From Pseudomonas sp. 6D_7.1_Bac1 (GTDB lineage: Bacteria; Pseudomonadota; Gammaproteobacteria; Pseudomonadales; Pseudomonadaceae), in the NCBI RefSeq assembly GCF_025465945.1, contig NZ_JANLNW010000052.1:1-64000 (forward strand): a stretch of DNA of 64,000 bases, in the 5' to 3' direction. Below, one piece after another: positions 9,048-19,903 of the stretch (its first letter is position 1; each line of letters starts with the position of its first letter). Both the position numbers and the translations under genes were made by a program. Under the pieces are notes generated by a model that ran no database searches, was not told where the DNA came from, and worked only from the letters and a program-made list of their open reading frames with translations.

Positions 9048-9791
9048 ATGGCTCAGCAGGGCAGTGGTTATCAGGCTCGCTATAAACGCATTCTACTCAA
9101 GCTTAGCGGCGAGGCCCTGATGGGCTCCGAAGAGTTCGGGATCGACCCCAAGGTTCTGGATCGCATGGCGCTGGAAGTCGGCCAGTTGGTCGGTATCGGT
9201 GTTCAGGTCGGTCTGGTGATCGGTGGTGGTAACCTGTTCCGTGGTGCGGCGCTGAGTGCGGCCGGCATGGATCGGGTGACTGGCGACCACATGGGCATGC
9301 TGGCCACTGTGATGAACGCCCTGGCCATGCGTGATGCGCTGGAACGTGCGAATATCTCGGCCATCGTGATGTCGGCTATTTCCATGGTGGGCGTGACCGA
9401 TCACTACGATCGCCGCAAGGCCATGCGTCACCTGAACGCCAAGGAAGTGGTCATTTTCGCTGCCGGCACTGGCAATCCGTTCTTCACCACGGACTCGGCA
9501 GCCTGCCTGCGAGCGATCGAGATCGATGCTGACGTGGTGTTGAAAGCGACCAAGGTTGATGGTGTATACACCGCTGACCCATTCAAAGACCCGCATGCCG
9601 AGAAGTTCGATCATCTGACCTACGATGAAGTGCTGGATCGCAAGCTGGGTGTCATGGACCTGACCGCTATTTGCCTGTGCCGCGACCACAAAATGCCGCT
9701 GCGCGTATTTAACATGAACAAGCCCGGCGCACTGCTGAACATCGTGCATGGCGGCGCTGAAGGAACCCTGATCGAGGAAGGCGAACAATGA
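9048..9791 (+). CDS. pyrH: Uridylate kinase PyrH
   Basis: Phosphorylates UMP to UDP with ATP, feeding pyrimidine nucleotides and UDP-sugars. The 247-residue amino-acid-kinase-fold protein forms a hexamer controlled by GTP and UTP in the family. LKLSGEAL (17-24) is the ATP-binding start, GGGNLFRG (59-66) the substrate loop, and [12 protein letters not shown] the conserved nucleotide region. CAGGAGAG precedes the ATG. Its stop overlaps the frr start (ATGA), implying translational coupling. Confidence 0.97.
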   Translation: MAQQGSGYQARYKRILLKLSGEALMGSEEFGIDPKVLDRMALEVGQLVGIGVQVGLVIGGGNLFRGAALSAAGMDRVTGDHMGMLATVMNALAMRDALERANISAIVMSAISMVGVTDHYDRRKAMRHLNAKEVVIFAAGTGNPFFTTDSAACLRAIEIDADVVLKATKVDGVYTADPFKDPHAEKFDHLTYDEVLDRKLGVMDLTAICLCRDHKMPLRVFNMNKPGALLNIVHGGAEGTLIEEGEQ

Positions 9792-10345
9792 TCAACGAAA
9801 TCAAGAAAGACGCTCAAGAGCGCATGACCAAATCCCTGGAATCGCTGGCGCACGCTTTTGGTCAGATTCGTACAGGCAAGGCGCACCCAAGTATCCTGGG
9901 CAGCGTGATGGTGCCTTACTACGGTTCGGATACTCCTTTGAGCAGCGTGGCCAACGTCACCGTGAAGGACTCCCGGACCCTGCAAGTCGTGGCTTTCGAG
10001 CGAAACATGCTCGCAGCGGTCGACAAGGCGATCCAGAGTGCTGGTCTGAACCTCAACCCAACGAACCTGGGTGAGTTACTGCTGATATCTATGCCGGCCT
10101 TGACCGAGGAGACCCGCAAGGGCTTCACCAAGCAAGCGCGCAGCGCAGCCGAAGATGCTCGTGTCGCGGTGCGTAATATTCGCCGTGATGCACTGGGCGA
10201 CCTGAAGAAGTTGGTCAAGGATAAGGAAATCAGCGAAGACGAAGAGCGTCGCGCGAGTGCCGATATCGACAAGTTGATCAAAGACTTCGAGGCTCAGATC
10301 AATAAGCTCACTGAAGACAAAGAAAAGGACCTGATGGCCGTATAA
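9788..10345 (+). CDS. frr: Ribosome recycling factor
   Basis: With EF-G it splits post-termination ribosomes. The 185-residue length is exactly typical. The family pattern is visible from the N-terminal helix ([22 protein letters not shown]) through ALTEETRK and [14 protein letters not shown] to the long C-terminal helix ending in [16 protein letters not shown] sequence. The start overlaps pyrH by 4 nt, and uppS follows after 17 bp with GGGGTCAGGA as ribosome site region. Confidence 0.97.
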   Translation: MINEIKKDAQERMTKSLESLAHAFGQIRTGKAHPSILGSVMVPYYGSDTPLSSVANVTVKDSRTLQVVAFERNMLAAVDKAIQSAGLNLNPTNLGELLLISMPALTEETRKGFTKQARSAAEDARVAVRNIRRDALGDLKKLVKDKEISEDEERRASADIDKLIKDFEAQINKLTEDKEKDLMAV

Positions 10346-10362
10346 GGGGTCAGGACGCCTTC

Positions 10363-11118
10363 ATGGAAAAGACCAAGCAGACTGCGCCCTCCGTGGTGCC
10401 GCGCCATGTCGCGATCATCATGGACGGTAATAATCGCTGGGCAAAAAAACGTTTCTTGCCCGGTGTTGCCGGGCACAAGGCCGGCGTCGATGCTGTTCGT
10501 GCCGTCATTGAGGTGTGCGCTGAGGCCGGGGTTGAAGTGCTGACTCTGTTCGCCTTCTCCAGTGAAAACTGGCAGCGTCCGGCCGATGAAGTCAGCGCCT
10601 TGATGGATTTGTTTTTCAAGGCGTTGCGTCGTGAGGCCAAGCGCCTCAACGACAACAACATCACGTTACGTATTATCGGTGACCGTTCGCGCTTTCATCC
10701 CGAGCTTCAGGCAGCCATGCGTGAGGCGGAGGCAATGACAGCCGGCACCAATCGTTTTGTTTTGCAGATCGCTGCCAACTATGGCGGCCAGTGGGATATC
10801 GCGCAGGCAGCGCAGCGTCTGGCGCGAGAAGTTCAGGCCGGGCATTTGCGTCCGGATGACATCACTCCAGAGTTGCTGCAAACCTGCCTGGCTACCGGTG
10901 ATCTGCCACTGCCTGACTTGTGCATTCGTACCGGTGGCGAGCATCGCATCAGCAACTTCCTGTTGTGGCAGTTGGCGTACTCCGAGCTGTATTTTTCCGA
11001 CCTGTTCTGGCCGGACTTCAAACACGAAGCCATGCGTAATGCGCTGGCCGATTTCGCTTCTCGCCAGCGTCGCTTCGGTAAAACGAGTGAGCAGGTCGAG
11101 GCTGGAGCCCGGGTTTAA
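10363..11118 (+). CDS. uppS: Undecaprenyl diphosphate synthase
   Basis: Cis-prenyltransferase (251 residues) that extends farnesyl-PP with eight isoprene units to the C55 carrier lipid used for peptidoglycan and O-antigen. The catalytic Asp21 is in IIMDGNNRWAKKR. FSSENWQRP and the C-terminal RTGGEHRISNFLLWQ with SELYFSDLFWPDF are the conserved substrate and magnesium sites. It opens an envelope-synthesis run with cdsA, overlapping it by 1 nt (TAATG). It uses isoprenoids from the MEP genes dxr, ispD and ispF found in this window. Confidence 0.97.
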   Translation: MEKTKQTAPSVVPRHVAIIMDGNNRWAKKRFLPGVAGHKAGVDAVRAVIEVCAEAGVEVLTLFAFSSENWQRPADEVSALMDLFFKALRREAKRLNDNNITLRIIGDRSRFHPELQAAMREAEAMTAGTNRFVLQIAANYGGQWDIAQAAQRLAREVQAGHLRPDDITPELLQTCLATGDLPLPDLCIRTGGEHRISNFLLWQLAYSELYFSDLFWPDFKHEAMRNALADFASRQRRFGKTSEQVEAGARV

Positions 11119-11924
11119 TGCTTAAACAACGAATCATCACGGCGTTGATCCTGCTACCGATCGCCTTATGTGGATTTTTTCTGCTCGAAGGTTCCGGTTT
11201 TGCACTGTTTATCGGATTGGTCGTGACGCTCGGTGCCTGGGAATGGGCGCGTCTGGCAGGTTTCACCGCGCAACCGATTCGCGTCGCTTATGCGGCGGTG
11301 GTAGCCGCGATGCTGTTTGTCATGCACGTGTTGCCAGGGCTTTCGCCTTGGGTGCTGGGGGCTTCCGTGCTCTGGTGGGCGGTGGCGACTTACCTGGTGC
11401 TGACTTATCCCAGGACCAGTGAGCATTGGGCCAGCGCGCTCTGCAAGCTGGTGATCGGTCTGCTGATCCTGTTGCCGGCCTGGCAGGGCTTGATCCTGAT
11501 CAAGCAAGAGCCGCTGGGTAACTGGCTGATCATGGCGGTGATGGTGTTGGTCTGGGGTGCAGACATTGGCGCTTACTTTTCTGGTCGGGCATTCGGCAAG
11601 CGCAAGCTTGCTCCGCACGTCAGTCCAGGCAAGAGCTGGGAGGGCGTGTACGGCGGCTTGCTGCTGAGCCTGGTGCTCACCGCCATCGTTGGTTTGGCGC
11701 GTGACTGGACAACCGGCGAAATGCTGAAGGGACTGATCGGCGCGGCGATTATCGTGTTTATTTCGGTGGTCGGCGATTTGACCGAAAGCATGTTCAAGCG
11801 CCAGTCGGGGATCAAGGACAGCAGCAATCTGCTGCCCGGTCACGGCGGCGTTCTGGATCGTATTGACAGTCTCACCGCGGCGATTCCCGTGTTTGCCGTA
11901 TTGCTGTGGATGGCGGCACCGTGA
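11118..11924 (+). CDS. cdsA: Phosphatidate cytidylyltransferase CdsA
   Basis: Integral membrane enzyme (268 residues, about eight hydrophobic segments) that makes CDP-diacylglycerol from phosphatidic acid and CTP, the precursor of all phospholipids. The C-terminal family signature is present: [20 protein letters not shown] followed by GVLDRID at about residues 219-246. The stop overlaps the GTG start of dxr (GTGA), so the two are translationally coupled. Confidence 0.96.
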   Translation: MLKQRIITALILLPIALCGFFLLEGSGFALFIGLVVTLGAWEWARLAGFTAQPIRVAYAAVVAAMLFVMHVLPGLSPWVLGASVLWWAVATYLVLTYPRTSEHWASALCKLVIGLLILLPAWQGLILIKQEPLGNWLIMAVMVLVWGADIGAYFSGRAFGKRKLAPHVSPGKSWEGVYGGLLLSLVLTAIVGLARDWTTGEMLKGLIGAAIIVFISVVGDLTESMFKRQSGIKDSSNLLPGHGGVLDRIDSLTAAIPVFAVLLWMAAP

Positions 11925-13111
11925 GCCGCCCACAACAGATTACTGTCCTGGGTGCGACCGGCTCCATTGGTCTGAGCACCCTCGATGTCATCGCTCGTCA
12001 TCCTGAGCGCTATCAAGTCTTCGCCTTGAGTGGCTTCTCTCGCCTGAGTGAGCTGCTGGCCTTGTGCGTTCGCCATGTGCCGCGTTTTGCTGTTGTGCCA
12101 GAGCCAGCCGCTGCCCGACGCCTGCAAGATGATCTTCGGGCTGCGGGCCTGTCGACACGCGTGCTGGTGGGGGAGGAGGGCTTGTGTCAGGTCGCCTCCG
12201 ACGCTGAAGTCGACGCGGTGATGGCGGCCATTGTCGGTGCAGCGGGTTTGCGTCCGACGCTGGCAGCAGTTGAGGCGGGCAAGAAAATTCTGCTGGCCAA
12301 CAAGGAAGCGCTGGTGATGTCCGGCGCTCTGTTCATGCAGGCCGTGCACAAGAGCGGGTCAGTGCTGCTGCCCATCGACAGCGAGCACAACGCAATCTTT
12401 CAGTGCATGCCCGCAGATTTTTCCCGTGGGCTTGGCGCAGTTGGTGTTCGACGGATTTTGCTGACAGCCTCTGGCGGTCCGTTCCGGCAGACGTCCATGG
12501 CTGAGCTGGCGCATGTTACGCCAGACCAGGCGTGCGCCCATCCTAACTGGTCGATGGGGCGCAAGATTTCGGTCGACTCGGCCAGCATGATGAACAAGGG
12601 ACTGGAGCTGATCGAAGCCTGTTGGCTGTTTGATGCCAAGCCGTCGCAGGTCGAAGTGGTGATTCATCCGCAAAGCGTGATTCATTCGCTGGTCGACTAC
12701 GTTGATGGCTCGGTATTGGCGCAGTTGGGCAATCCGGATATGCGGACACCGATCGCCAATGCGCTGGCATGGCCTGAGCGGATCGATTCGGGGGTTGCGC
12801 CGCTTGATCTGTTTGCGATCGCGCGCCTGGACTTCCAGGCGCCTGATGAAGAGCGTTTCCCGTGCTTGCGTCTGGCGCGTCAGGCGGCCGAGGCCGGGAA
12901 CAGTGCTCCGGCGATGCTGAACGCCGCCAATGAGGTGGCTGTTGCGGCCTTTCTCGAAGGACGTGTCCGCTACCTGGAGATCGCGAGTATCATCGAAGAG
13001 GTGTTAAACCTCGAGCCTGTGGTTGCGGTCAATGATCTCGATGCGGTTTTCACTGCGGACGCGAAAGCGCGTGTCCTGGCCGAGCGTTGGTTGAATCGTC
13101 ACGGGCGATAG
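11921..13111 (+). CDS. dxr: 1-deoxy-D-xylulose 5-phosphate reductoisomerase
   Basis: First committed step of the MEP isoprenoid pathway: DXP to 2-C-methylerythritol 4-phosphate with NADPH. The 396-residue protein starts at GTG 11921, overlapping the cdsA stop. The NADPH loop GATGSIG is at 11-17, the metal-site [10 protein letters not shown] around 150, SGGPFR around 182, and [19 protein letters not shown] near 210-228, with the flexible loop over the fosmidomycin site between them. Later pathway genes ispD and ispF are also in this window. Confidence 0.97.
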   Translation: MSRPQQITVLGATGSIGLSTLDVIARHPERYQVFALSGFSRLSELLALCVRHVPRFAVVPEPAAARRLQDDLRAAGLSTRVLVGEEGLCQVASDAEVDAVMAAIVGAAGLRPTLAAVEAGKKILLANKEALVMSGALFMQAVHKSGSVLLPIDSEHNAIFQCMPADFSRGLGAVGVRRILLTASGGPFRQTSMAELAHVTPDQACAHPNWSMGRKISVDSASMMNKGLELIEACWLFDAKPSQVEVVIHPQSVIHSLVDYVDGSVLAQLGNPDMRTPIANALAWPERIDSGVAPLDLFAIARLDFQAPDEERFPCLRLARQAAEAGNSAPAMLNAANEVAVAAFLEGRVRYLEIASIIEEVLNLEPVVAVNDLDAVFTADAKARVLAERWLNRHGR

Positions 13112-13165
13112 GTGTTGCGGCGGGTTTACCCGCGGCAGCACTGAATAGGATTGCGGAGAAAGTTG

Positions 13166-14518
13166 ATGAGCGCGCTCTATATGATTGTCGGCACCCTGGT
13201 GGCTTTGGGCGTGCTGGTCACCTTCCATGAATTTGGCCATTTCTGGGTTGCGCGTCGCTGTGGCGTCAAGGTTCTGCGTTTCTCTGTGGGCTTCGGCCTG
13301 CCGTTGCTGCGCTGGCATGACCGGCGCGGCACCGAGTTTGTGATCGCCGCCATCCCGCTGGGTGGTTACGTGAAGATGCTCGATGAGCGTGAAGGCGAAG
13401 TGCCGGCCGATCAGCTTGATCAGGCCTTTAACCGCAAATCCGTTCGTCAGCGCATTGCCATCGTCGCTGCCGGGCCTATCGCCAACTTCCTGTTGGCGTT
13501 GGTGTTCTTCTGGGCGCTGGCAATACTGGGCACTGAACAGGTGCGCCCCGTCATCGGTGCCGTTGAAATCGGCAGTCTCGCCGCCAGGGCCGGTTTGAGT
13601 CCGGGGCAGGAAATCGTCGCCATCGATGGTGAGCCAACTTCGGGTTGGGCGGCAGTGAATCTGCAACTGGTCCGGCGTCTTGGTGAGAGCGGTTCCCTGC
13701 AGTTGCTGGTGCGTGAAGAGGGGTCTACCGCAGATTCACCTCGTGAGTTGATTCTGGATCATTGGCTCAAGGGCGCCGATGAACCGGATCCGATTCGCGC
13801 ACTGGGTATTCGCCCGTGGCGTCCGGCATTGCCACCTGTGTTGGCTGAGCTCGACCCCAAAGGCCCGGCGCAGGCTGCTGGCCTGAAGACCGGCGACCGT
13901 CTGCTGGCACTCGATGGCCAGGCGCTGACCGATTGGCAGCAAGTGGTTGATTGGGTCCGTGTACGTCCTGATACCAAAATTGTGCTGCATATCGAACGAG
14001 ACGGTGCTCAAATCGACGTCCCCGTCACCTTGGCGACTCGCGGTAAAGCGAAAGCGGCCGGTGGTTATCTGGGAGCCGGGGTGAAGGCTGTCGATTGGCC
14101 ACCAGCGATGATTCGCGAGGTCAGCTTCGGTCCTGTGGCTGCAATTGGCGAGGGTGCTCGACGCACCTGGACCATGAGTGTGTTGACCCTTGATTCACTA
14201 AAGAAAATGTTGTTCGGCGAGCTCTCGGTAAAAAACTTGAGTGGACCGATAACCATTGCTAAAGTGGCGGGCGCTTCTGCCCAGTCGGGCGCCGCTGATT
14301 TCCTGAATTTCCTGGCTTATCTGAGTATTAGCCTGGGAGTTTTGAATTTGCTGCCCATTCCTGTACTGGATGGGGGGCATTTATTGTTTTATCTGATCGA
14401 GTGGGCGCGTGGTCGTCCCTTGTCGGATCGGGTGCAAGGTTGGGGGATACAGATCGGTATCAGTTTGGTGGTCGGGGTGATGTTGCTTGCTCTGGTCAAC
14501 GATCTGAGTCGACTGTAA
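13166..14518 (+). CDS. rseP: Site-2 zinc metalloprotease RseP
   Basis: Inner-membrane intramembrane protease (450 residues) that cuts the anti-sigma factor MucA/RseA after site-1 cleavage, releasing AlgU/SigmaE in the envelope stress response. Zinc motif HEFGH is at 21-25 in the first membrane segment. Two periplasmic PDZ domains lie at about 115-290, and the second metal motif PVLDGGHLL is in the C-terminal membrane part. ATG 13166 is preceded by GCGGAG; an upstream in-frame start would add five unconserved residues. Downstream bamA makes biological sense, since unfolded outer-membrane proteins trigger this protease. Confidence 0.96.
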   Translation: MSALYMIVGTLVALGVLVTFHEFGHFWVARRCGVKVLRFSVGFGLPLLRWHDRRGTEFVIAAIPLGGYVKMLDEREGEVPADQLDQAFNRKSVRQRIAIVAAGPIANFLLALVFFWALAILGTEQVRPVIGAVEIGSLAARAGLSPGQEIVAIDGEPTSGWAAVNLQLVRRLGESGSLQLLVREEGSTADSPRELILDHWLKGADEPDPIRALGIRPWRPALPPVLAELDPKGPAQAAGLKTGDRLLALDGQALTDWQQVVDWVRVRPDTKIVLHIERDGAQIDVPVTLATRGKAKAAGGYLGAGVKAVDWPPAMIREVSFGPVAAIGEGARRTWTMSVLTLDSLKKMLFGELSVKNLSGPITIAKVAGASAQSGAADFLNFLAYLSISLGVLNLLPIPVLDGGHLLFYLIEWARGRPLSDRVQGWGIQIGISLVVGVMLLALVNDLSRL

Positions 14519-14538
14519 CGCTTCGCTGAATTGCGAAT

Positions 14539-14565
14539 CTGCCGCATTTTGCGGCAGTTTGTTTA
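14539..14565 (+). terminator. Intrinsic terminator between rseP and bamA
   Basis: CTGCCGC (14539-14545) pairs with GCGGCAG (14551-14557) around ATTTT, followed by TTTGTTTATT. It would allow bamA to be partly uncoupled from rseP. Confidence 0.65.
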
Positions 14566-14592
14566 TTGCCAGTTGGAATAAGAAAGGACTTC

Positions 14593-16971
14593 ATGAAACG
14601 TCTGCTGCTAACTGCGGTTCTCACCGTATTGATGATCGCCGAAGTTCACGCCGAGTCCTTCACTATCTCCGATATTCGCGTCAATGGCCTCCAGCGGGTA
14701 TCCGCCGGTAGCGTCTTTGGTGCCTTGCCGTTGAACGTTGGTGAACAGGCGGATGATCGTCGCCTGGTGGAATCCACTCGTGCGCTGTTCAAAACCGGTT
14801 TCTTTCAAGATATCCAGCTGGGCCGCGATGGCAATGTCCTGGTCATTACTGTAGTCGAGCGTCCGTCGGTCGCCAGTATCGAGATCGAAGGTAACAAGGC
14901 GATCTCCACTGAAGACCTGATGAAAGGCCTCAAACAATCCGGTCTGGCCGAAGGCGAGATCTTCCAGCGTGCAACGCTTGAAGGTGTGCGTAACGAGCTG
15001 CAACGCCAGTACGTCGCTCAAGGCCGCTACTCGGCCACCGTCGACACTGAAGTTGTTCCTCAGCCGCGTAACCGCGTTGGCCTGAAGGTCAATATCAATG
15101 AAGGCACCGTTGCCGCTATCCAGCACATCAACGTGGTGGGTAACACGGTTTTCCCTGATGAAGACCTGATCGACCTGTTCGAACTCAAGACCACCAACTG
15201 GTTGTCGTTCTTCAAGAACGATGACAAGTACGCTCGTGAAAAACTCTCCGGTGACCTGGAGCGTCTGCGTTCCTATTACCTGGACCGTGGCTATATCAAC
15301 ATGGATATCGCTTCGACCCAGGTTTCGATTACACCGGACAAAAAACACGTCTATATCACCGTCAACGTCAACGAAGGTCAGAAGTACAACGTTCGTGACG
15401 TGAAGCTCAGCGGTGACCTGAAAGTCCCTGAAGACCAGATCAAGGCGCTGCTGCTGGTGCAAAAAGGTCAGGTGTTCTCGCGCAAGCTGATGACCACGAC
15501 CTCTGAATTGATCACCCGTCGTCTGGGTAACGAGGGTTATACCTTTGCCAACGTCAACGGTGTACCCACTCCACATGACGATGATCACACGGTCGATATC
15601 ACCTTTGTGGTCGATCCGGGCAAGCGTGCTTATGTAAACCGTATCAACTTCCGCGGCAACACCAAGTCGGAAGACGAAGTGCTGCGTCGTGAAATGCGTC
15701 AGATGGAAGGTGGCTGGGCTTCGACCTACCTGATCGACCAGTCCAAGACCCGTCTGGAGCGTCTGGGCTTCTTCAAGGAAGTCAACGTCGAGACTCCGGC
15801 TGTACCGGGTGTCGATGACCAGGTTGACGTGAACTACGCCGTTGAAGAGCAAGCGTCCGGTTCGATTACCGCCAGCGTTGGTTTCGCTCAGAGCGCCGGT
15901 TTGATCCTGGGTGGTTCGATTACCCAGAACAACTTCCTGGGTACCGGTAACAAGGTCAGCATCGGCTTGACCCGTAGCCAATACCAGAGCCGTTACAACT
16001 TCGGTTATGTTGACCCGTACTGGACTGCCGATGGTGTGAGCCTGGGTTACAACGCTTTCTATCGCACCACTGACTACAAGAACCTTGACGTCAGCGTAGC
16101 CAGCTATGCGGTGGACAGCCTGGGTGCAGGCGTCAGCGTCGGTTATCCGATCAGCGAGACTTCGCGTCTGACCTTCGGTCTGACTGCGCAGCAAGACAAG
16201 ATCAAGACCGGTCAGTACACCGTTGACGAAATTTTTGATTTCGTTAACCGTGAAGGCGACCAGTACCTGAACTTCAAGGCTTCGGCCGGTTGGTCCGAGT
16301 CGACACTGAACAAAGGCGTGCTGGCGACCCGTGGTCATTCCCAGAGCTTGACGCTGGAAGCGACTACACCAGGAAGCGACCTGTCTTTCTTCAAGCTCGA
16401 TTACCGTGGTCAGCTGTTCCAGCCGTTGAGCGACAACTACACCATGCGTCTGCATACAGAGCTGGGCTATGGTGATGGTTACGGTTCGACCTCTGGCCTG
16501 CCGTTCTACGAGAACTACTACGCGGGTGGTTTCAACTCGGTTCGTGGCTTCAAGGACAGCACACTGGGTCCTCGCAGTACGCCGAGCCGTGGCGTGAACC
16601 CGGGAACTTCCGTCGACCCGGACCAGAATGCACTGCCGTTTGGTGGTAACGTCCTGATTCAAGGTGGCGCAGAAATTCTGTTCCCGCTGCCGTTCGTGAA
16701 AGATCAGCGTTCCTTGCGCACTTCGGTATTCTGGGACGTGGGTAACGTCTTCGACTCGACTTGCACGCAGAGCACTAACGCTGATGGTTCGAAGTCCAAT
16801 ACCCAGTGCAACAACATCAGCCTGAGCAATATGGCCAGTTCGGTGGGTGTTGGTGTGACATGGGTTACCGCCCTTGGTCCGTTGAGTTTCGCCCTGGCAA
16901 TGCCGGTCAAGAAACCGGACAGCAATGCTGAGACCCAGGTGTTCCAATTCTCCCTCGGTCAGACTTTCTGA
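14593..16971 (+). CDS. bamA: Outer membrane assembly factor BamA
   Basis: Core of the BAM complex that inserts beta-barrel proteins into the outer membrane. The 792-residue precursor begins with a signal peptide (MKRLLLTAVLTVLMIAEVHA, cut about residue 22). Five POTRA domains follow to about residue 420, then a 16-strand barrel ending in FQFSLGQTF, with the terminal Phe typical of outer-membrane proteins. The conserved barrel-lumen Arg motif (VRGF) is present. AAAGGA precedes ATG 14593. It is followed by the periplasmic chaperone gene skp, its functional partner. Confidence 0.97.
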   Translation: MKRLLLTAVLTVLMIAEVHAESFTISDIRVNGLQRVSAGSVFGALPLNVGEQADDRRLVESTRALFKTGFFQDIQLGRDGNVLVITVVERPSVASIEIEGNKAISTEDLMKGLKQSGLAEGEIFQRATLEGVRNELQRQYVAQGRYSATVDTEVVPQPRNRVGLKVNINEGTVAAIQHINVVGNTVFPDEDLIDLFELKTTNWLSFFKNDDKYAREKLSGDLERLRSYYLDRGYINMDIASTQVSITPDKKHVYITVNVNEGQKYNVRDVKLSGDLKVPEDQIKALLLVQKGQVFSRKLMTTTSELITRRLGNEGYTFANVNGVPTPHDDDHTVDITFVVDPGKRAYVNRINFRGNTKSEDEVLRREMRQMEGGWASTYLIDQSKTRLERLGFFKEVNVETPAVPGVDDQVDVNYAVEEQASGSITASVGFAQSAGLILGGSITQNNFLGTGNKVSIGLTRSQYQSRYNFGYVDPYWTADGVSLGYNAFYRTTDYKNLDVSVASYAVDSLGAGVSVGYPISETSRLTFGLTAQQDKIKTGQYTVDEIFDFVNREGDQYLNFKASAGWSESTLNKGVLATRGHSQSLTLEATTPGSDLSFFKLDYRGQLFQPLSDNYTMRLHTELGYGDGYGSTSGLPFYENYYAGGFNSVRGFKDSTLGPRSTPSRGVNPGTSVDPDQNALPFGGNVLIQGGAEILFPLPFVKDQRSLRTSVFWDVGNVFDSTCTQSTNADGSKSNTQCNNISLSNMASSVGVGVTWVTALGPLSFALAMPVKKPDSNAETQVFQFSLGQTF

Positions 16972-17016
16972 TAGTCGGACCCAAGATAACGACAATGGAT
17001 TTTGTAGGAGTGCATC

Positions 17017-17520
17017 GTGCGTAAGTTGACTCAATTGGTTCTCCTGGCAACTGTCCTGGTAGCGACCCCGGCATTTGCCGAAATGAAAATCGCGGTACTG
17101 AACTACCAGATGGCTCTGCTGGAGTCTGACGCGGCGAAGAAGTACGCCGTGGATGCCGAGAAGAAGTTCGGCCCGCAGCTGACTAAGCTCAAAACCCTGG
17201 AAAGCAGTGCCAAAGGCATCCAGGATCGTCTGGTGAGTGGTGGCGACAAAATGGCCCAGGGCGAGCGTGAGCGTCTTGAGCTCGAGTTCAAGCAAAAGGC
17301 CCGTGACTTCCAGTTCCAGTCCAAGGAGTTGAACGAAGCCAAAGCCGTTGCTGACCGTGAAATGCTGAAACAGCTCAAGCCGAAACTGGACAGCGCTGTG
17401 GAAGAAGTCATCAAGAAAGGTGCTTATGACCTGGTCTTCGAGCGTGGCGCAGTGATTGATGTCAAACCTCAGTACGACATCACTCGCCAGGTTATCGAGC
17501 GCATGAATCAGCTGAAGTAA
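17017..17520 (+). CDS. skp: Periplasmic chaperone Skp/OmpH
   Basis: Holdase that carries unfolded outer-membrane proteins across the periplasm to BamA (167 residues). The signal peptide MRKLTQLVLLATVLVATPAFA ends in AFA, followed by EMKIAVLNYQMALLESDAAK and two long charged helices (about 35-130) that form the trimer's tentacles. It starts at GTG 17017 with TAGGAG 7 nt upstream. It lies between bamA and lpxD as in many gammaproteobacteria. Confidence 0.94.
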   Translation: MRKLTQLVLLATVLVATPAFAEMKIAVLNYQMALLESDAAKKYAVDAEKKFGPQLTKLKTLESSAKGIQDRLVSGGDKMAQGERERLELEFKQKARDFQFQSKELNEAKAVADREMLKQLKPKLDSAVEEVIKKGAYDLVFERGAVIDVKPQYDITRQVIERMNQLK

Positions 17521-17523
17521 TCC

Positions 17524-18579
17524 ATGACAGCGACTATAAAGCTCGGCCGATTGGCCGAGTTCCTCGGCGCCACCCTACGTGGCGACCCGGAGAAAGAGAT
17601 TACTGGGCTAGCCACTTTGCAGGAGGCTGGCCCAGCTCAGTTGAGCTTTCTGGCAAATCCCCAATACCGTAAATATCTGGCCGACAGCCAGGCTGCAGCC
17701 GTGTTGCTGAAGGCCGCTGACGCAGAAGGTTTTGCCGGTGATGCGCTGGTTGTGCCTGATCCGTATGCGGCGTATGCGCGAGTTTCCCACCTGTTCGATC
17801 CTAAACCCAAGGCTGCTGCCGGTATCCATCCGACGGCGGTTGTGGCAGCGGATGCAGTGGTTGATCCAGCAGCGAGCATCGGTGCGTTTGCCGTGATCGA
17901 AAGCGCTGCGCGAATTGCCGCAGGCGTGACGGTCGGTGCGCACTGCTTCGTTGGTGCGCGCAGCGAGATCGGTGAGGGCGGCTGGTTGGCCCCGCGTGTG
18001 ACGCTGTACCACGACGTGCGCGTCGGCAAGCGTGTAGTGATTCAGTCGGGTGCCGTGCTCGGTGGTGAAGGCTTTGGTTTTGCCAACGAGAAAGGCATCT
18101 GGCAGAAAATCGCCCAGGTGGGTGGGGTATTGATCGGTGACGATGTGGAGATTGGCGTGAATACCGCTATCGACCGCGGTGCGTTGGCCGACACCATCAT
18201 CGGCAATGGCGTGAAGCTCGATAACCAGATTCAGATCGCCCATAACGTGCAAGTCGGTGATCACACCGCCATGGCCGCGTGCGTGGGAATTTCCGGCAGC
18301 ACCAAAATCGGCAAGCACTGCATGCTGGCGGGTGGTGTAGGGCTGGTCGGGCACATTGACATTTGCGACAACGTATTCCTGACCGGAATGACCATGGTGA
18401 CTCACTCGATTACCGAGCCGGGTTCCTATTCGTCCGGAACGGCCATGCAACCGGCTGCCGAGTGGCGCAAAAGCGCGGCACGTATCCGTCAGCTCGATGA
18501 CATCGCGCGACGTCTGCGACAGCTGGAAAAGCGTGTTGGGGACGTGACCCCTGACAGCAATGCTTCATCAGATGGCTGA
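17524..18579 (+). CDS. lpxD: UDP-3-O-acylglucosamine N-acyltransferase LpxD
   Basis: Third step of lipid A synthesis: adds an (R)-3-hydroxyacyl chain from ACP to the 2-amino group of UDP-3-O-acyl-GlcN. The 351-residue protein has an N-terminal uridine-binding domain (1-100), then hexapeptide left-handed beta-helix repeats (about 100-320) with catalytic His240 in [11 protein letters not shown]. It has a C-terminal helix. It starts three bases after skp and precedes fabZ and lpxA, the classic lipid A/fatty acid cluster. Confidence 0.97.
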   Translation: MTATIKLGRLAEFLGATLRGDPEKEITGLATLQEAGPAQLSFLANPQYRKYLADSQAAAVLLKAADAEGFAGDALVVPDPYAAYARVSHLFDPKPKAAAGIHPTAVVAADAVVDPAASIGAFAVIESAARIAAGVTVGAHCFVGARSEIGEGGWLAPRVTLYHDVRVGKRVVIQSGAVLGGEGFGFANEKGIWQKIAQVGGVLIGDDVEIGVNTAIDRGALADTIIGNGVKLDNQIQIAHNVQVGDHTAMAACVGISGSTKIGKHCMLAGGVGLVGHIDICDNVFLTGMTMVTHSITEPGSYSSGTAMQPAAEWRKSAARIRQLDDIARRLRQLEKRVGDVTPDSNASSDG

Positions 18580-18687
18580 TACCATTTCCATATCAAGTGT
18601 GCACAGCCGTTAGACTGCCTCCTTGATTTGCTAGAGGAGCGTGCGTCAGTCGCGCGCTCCCAATCTTTACATAGGCTTCCCCCCGAA

Positions 18688-19128
18688 ATGATGGACATCA
18701 ACGAGATTCGCGAATACCTGCCTCACCGTTACCCGTTCCTGTTGGTGGACCGGGTAGTGGAGCTGGATGTTGAGGGCAAGCGCATTCGCGCCTACAAGAA
18801 TGTCAGCATCAACGAACCGTTCTTCAACGGTCACTTCCCGGCGCATCCAATCATGCCGGGCGTACTGATCATTGAAGCGATGGCTCAGGCTGCCGGGATC
18901 CTTGGTTTCAAAATGCTCGACGTGAAGCCAGCCGATGGCACGCTTTACTACTTCGTCGGCTCCGACAAGCTGCGTTTCCGCCAACCGGTTCTGCCGGGTG
19001 ATCAGTTGATTCTTGAAGCCAAGTTCCTCAGCTGCAAGCGTCAGATCTGGAAGTTCGAATGCCAGGCTTCGGTCGATGGCAAGCCAGTCTGCTCTGCTGA
19101 AATCATCTGTGCGGAACGCAAACTATGA
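18688..19128 (+). CDS. fabZ: (3R)-hydroxyacyl-ACP dehydratase FabZ
   Basis: Dehydrates 3-hydroxyacyl-ACP in fatty acid elongation and competes with LpxA/LpxD for the same hydroxyacyl-ACP pool. The 146-residue hot-dog protein carries catalytic His49 and Glu63 in [23 protein letters not shown] 18688 gives [17 protein letters not shown], matching the family N-terminus; ATG 18691 is equally possible. The stop overlaps the lpxA start (ATGA), which couples lipid A and fatty acid synthesis. Confidence 0.96.
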   Translation: MMDINEIREYLPHRYPFLLVDRVVELDVEGKRIRAYKNVSINEPFFNGHFPAHPIMPGVLIIEAMAQAAGILGFKMLDVKPADGTLYYFVGSDKLRFRQPVLPGDQLILEAKFLSCKRQIWKFECQASVDGKPVCSAEIICAERKL

Positions 19129-19901
19129 GTTTGATTGACCCTCGCGCAATCATCGATCCGACGGCCATTCTGGCCGACGACGTCGAGGTCGGCCCTTGGT
19201 CGATCGTCGGCGCTGGTGTGGAAATCGGCGAGGGGACAGTGATTGGGCCGCATGTGATTCTCAAAGGCCCGACACGTATCGGTAAGCACAACCGCATTTA
19301 CCAGTTTTCCTCGGTAGGTGAGGACACGCCCGATTTGAAGTACAAGGGTGAAGAAACCCGCCTGGTGATCGGAGACCACAATGTCATCCGTGAAGGCGTG
19401 ACGATTCACCGTGGCACCGTTCAGGATCGTGCCGAAACGACCCTGGGCGATCACAACCTGATCATGGCCTATGCCCACATCGGCCATGACAGCGTTATCG
19501 GCAATCACTGCATCCTGGTCAACAACACAGCGTTGGCCGGTCACGTGCACGTCGAAGATTGGGCGATTCTGTCCGGTTTTACCCTGGTTCATCAGTACTG
19601 CCATATAGGCGCGCATAGCTTTTCCGGCATGGGCACGGCCATTGGCAAGGACGTTCCAGCGTATGTCACGGTGTTCGGCAACCCTGCCGAAGCCCGCAGC
19701 ATGAACTTCGAAGGCATGCGTCGCCGTGGCTTCAGCGAAGATGCGATTCACGCATTACGCCGAGCCTACAAAGTGGTTTATCGCCAGGGGCTGACGGTCG
19801 AACAGGCGCTTGCCGAGTTGGCCGAGCCCTCGGAACAGTACCCGGAAGTCGCGTTGTTCCGTGACTCCATCCAGTCTTCGACTCGCGGCATTACTCGTTA
19901 A
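19125..19901 (+). CDS. lpxA: UDP-N-acetylglucosamine acyltransferase LpxA
   Basis: First step of lipid A synthesis: O-acylation of UDP-GlcNAc with 3-hydroxyacyl-ACP. The 258-residue protein is mostly left-handed beta-helix hexapeptides (residues 8-190) with the active-site His region AYAHIGHDS near 116-123, and a C-terminal helical domain ([25 protein letters not shown]). It overlaps fabZ by 4 nt and is followed after 2 bp by lpxB. Confidence 0.97.
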   Translation: MSLIDPRAIIDPTAILADDVEVGPWSIVGAGVEIGEGTVIGPHVILKGPTRIGKHNRIYQFSSVGEDTPDLKYKGEETRLVIGDHNVIREGVTIHRGTVQDRAETTLGDHNLIMAYAHIGHDSVIGNHCILVNNTALAGHVHVEDWAILSGFTLVHQYCHIGAHSFSGMGTAIGKDVPAYVTVFGNPAEARSMNFEGMRRRGFSEDAIHALRRAYKVVYRQGLTVEQALAELAEPSEQYPEVALFRDSIQSSTRGITR

Positions 19902-19903
19902 TC

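Noticed and set aside
14608..17295. 895-codon minus-strand open frame opposite bamA and skp
   Set aside because: It is the complement of strongly codon-biased genes and lacks any known domain; bamA and skp are certain on the plus strand.
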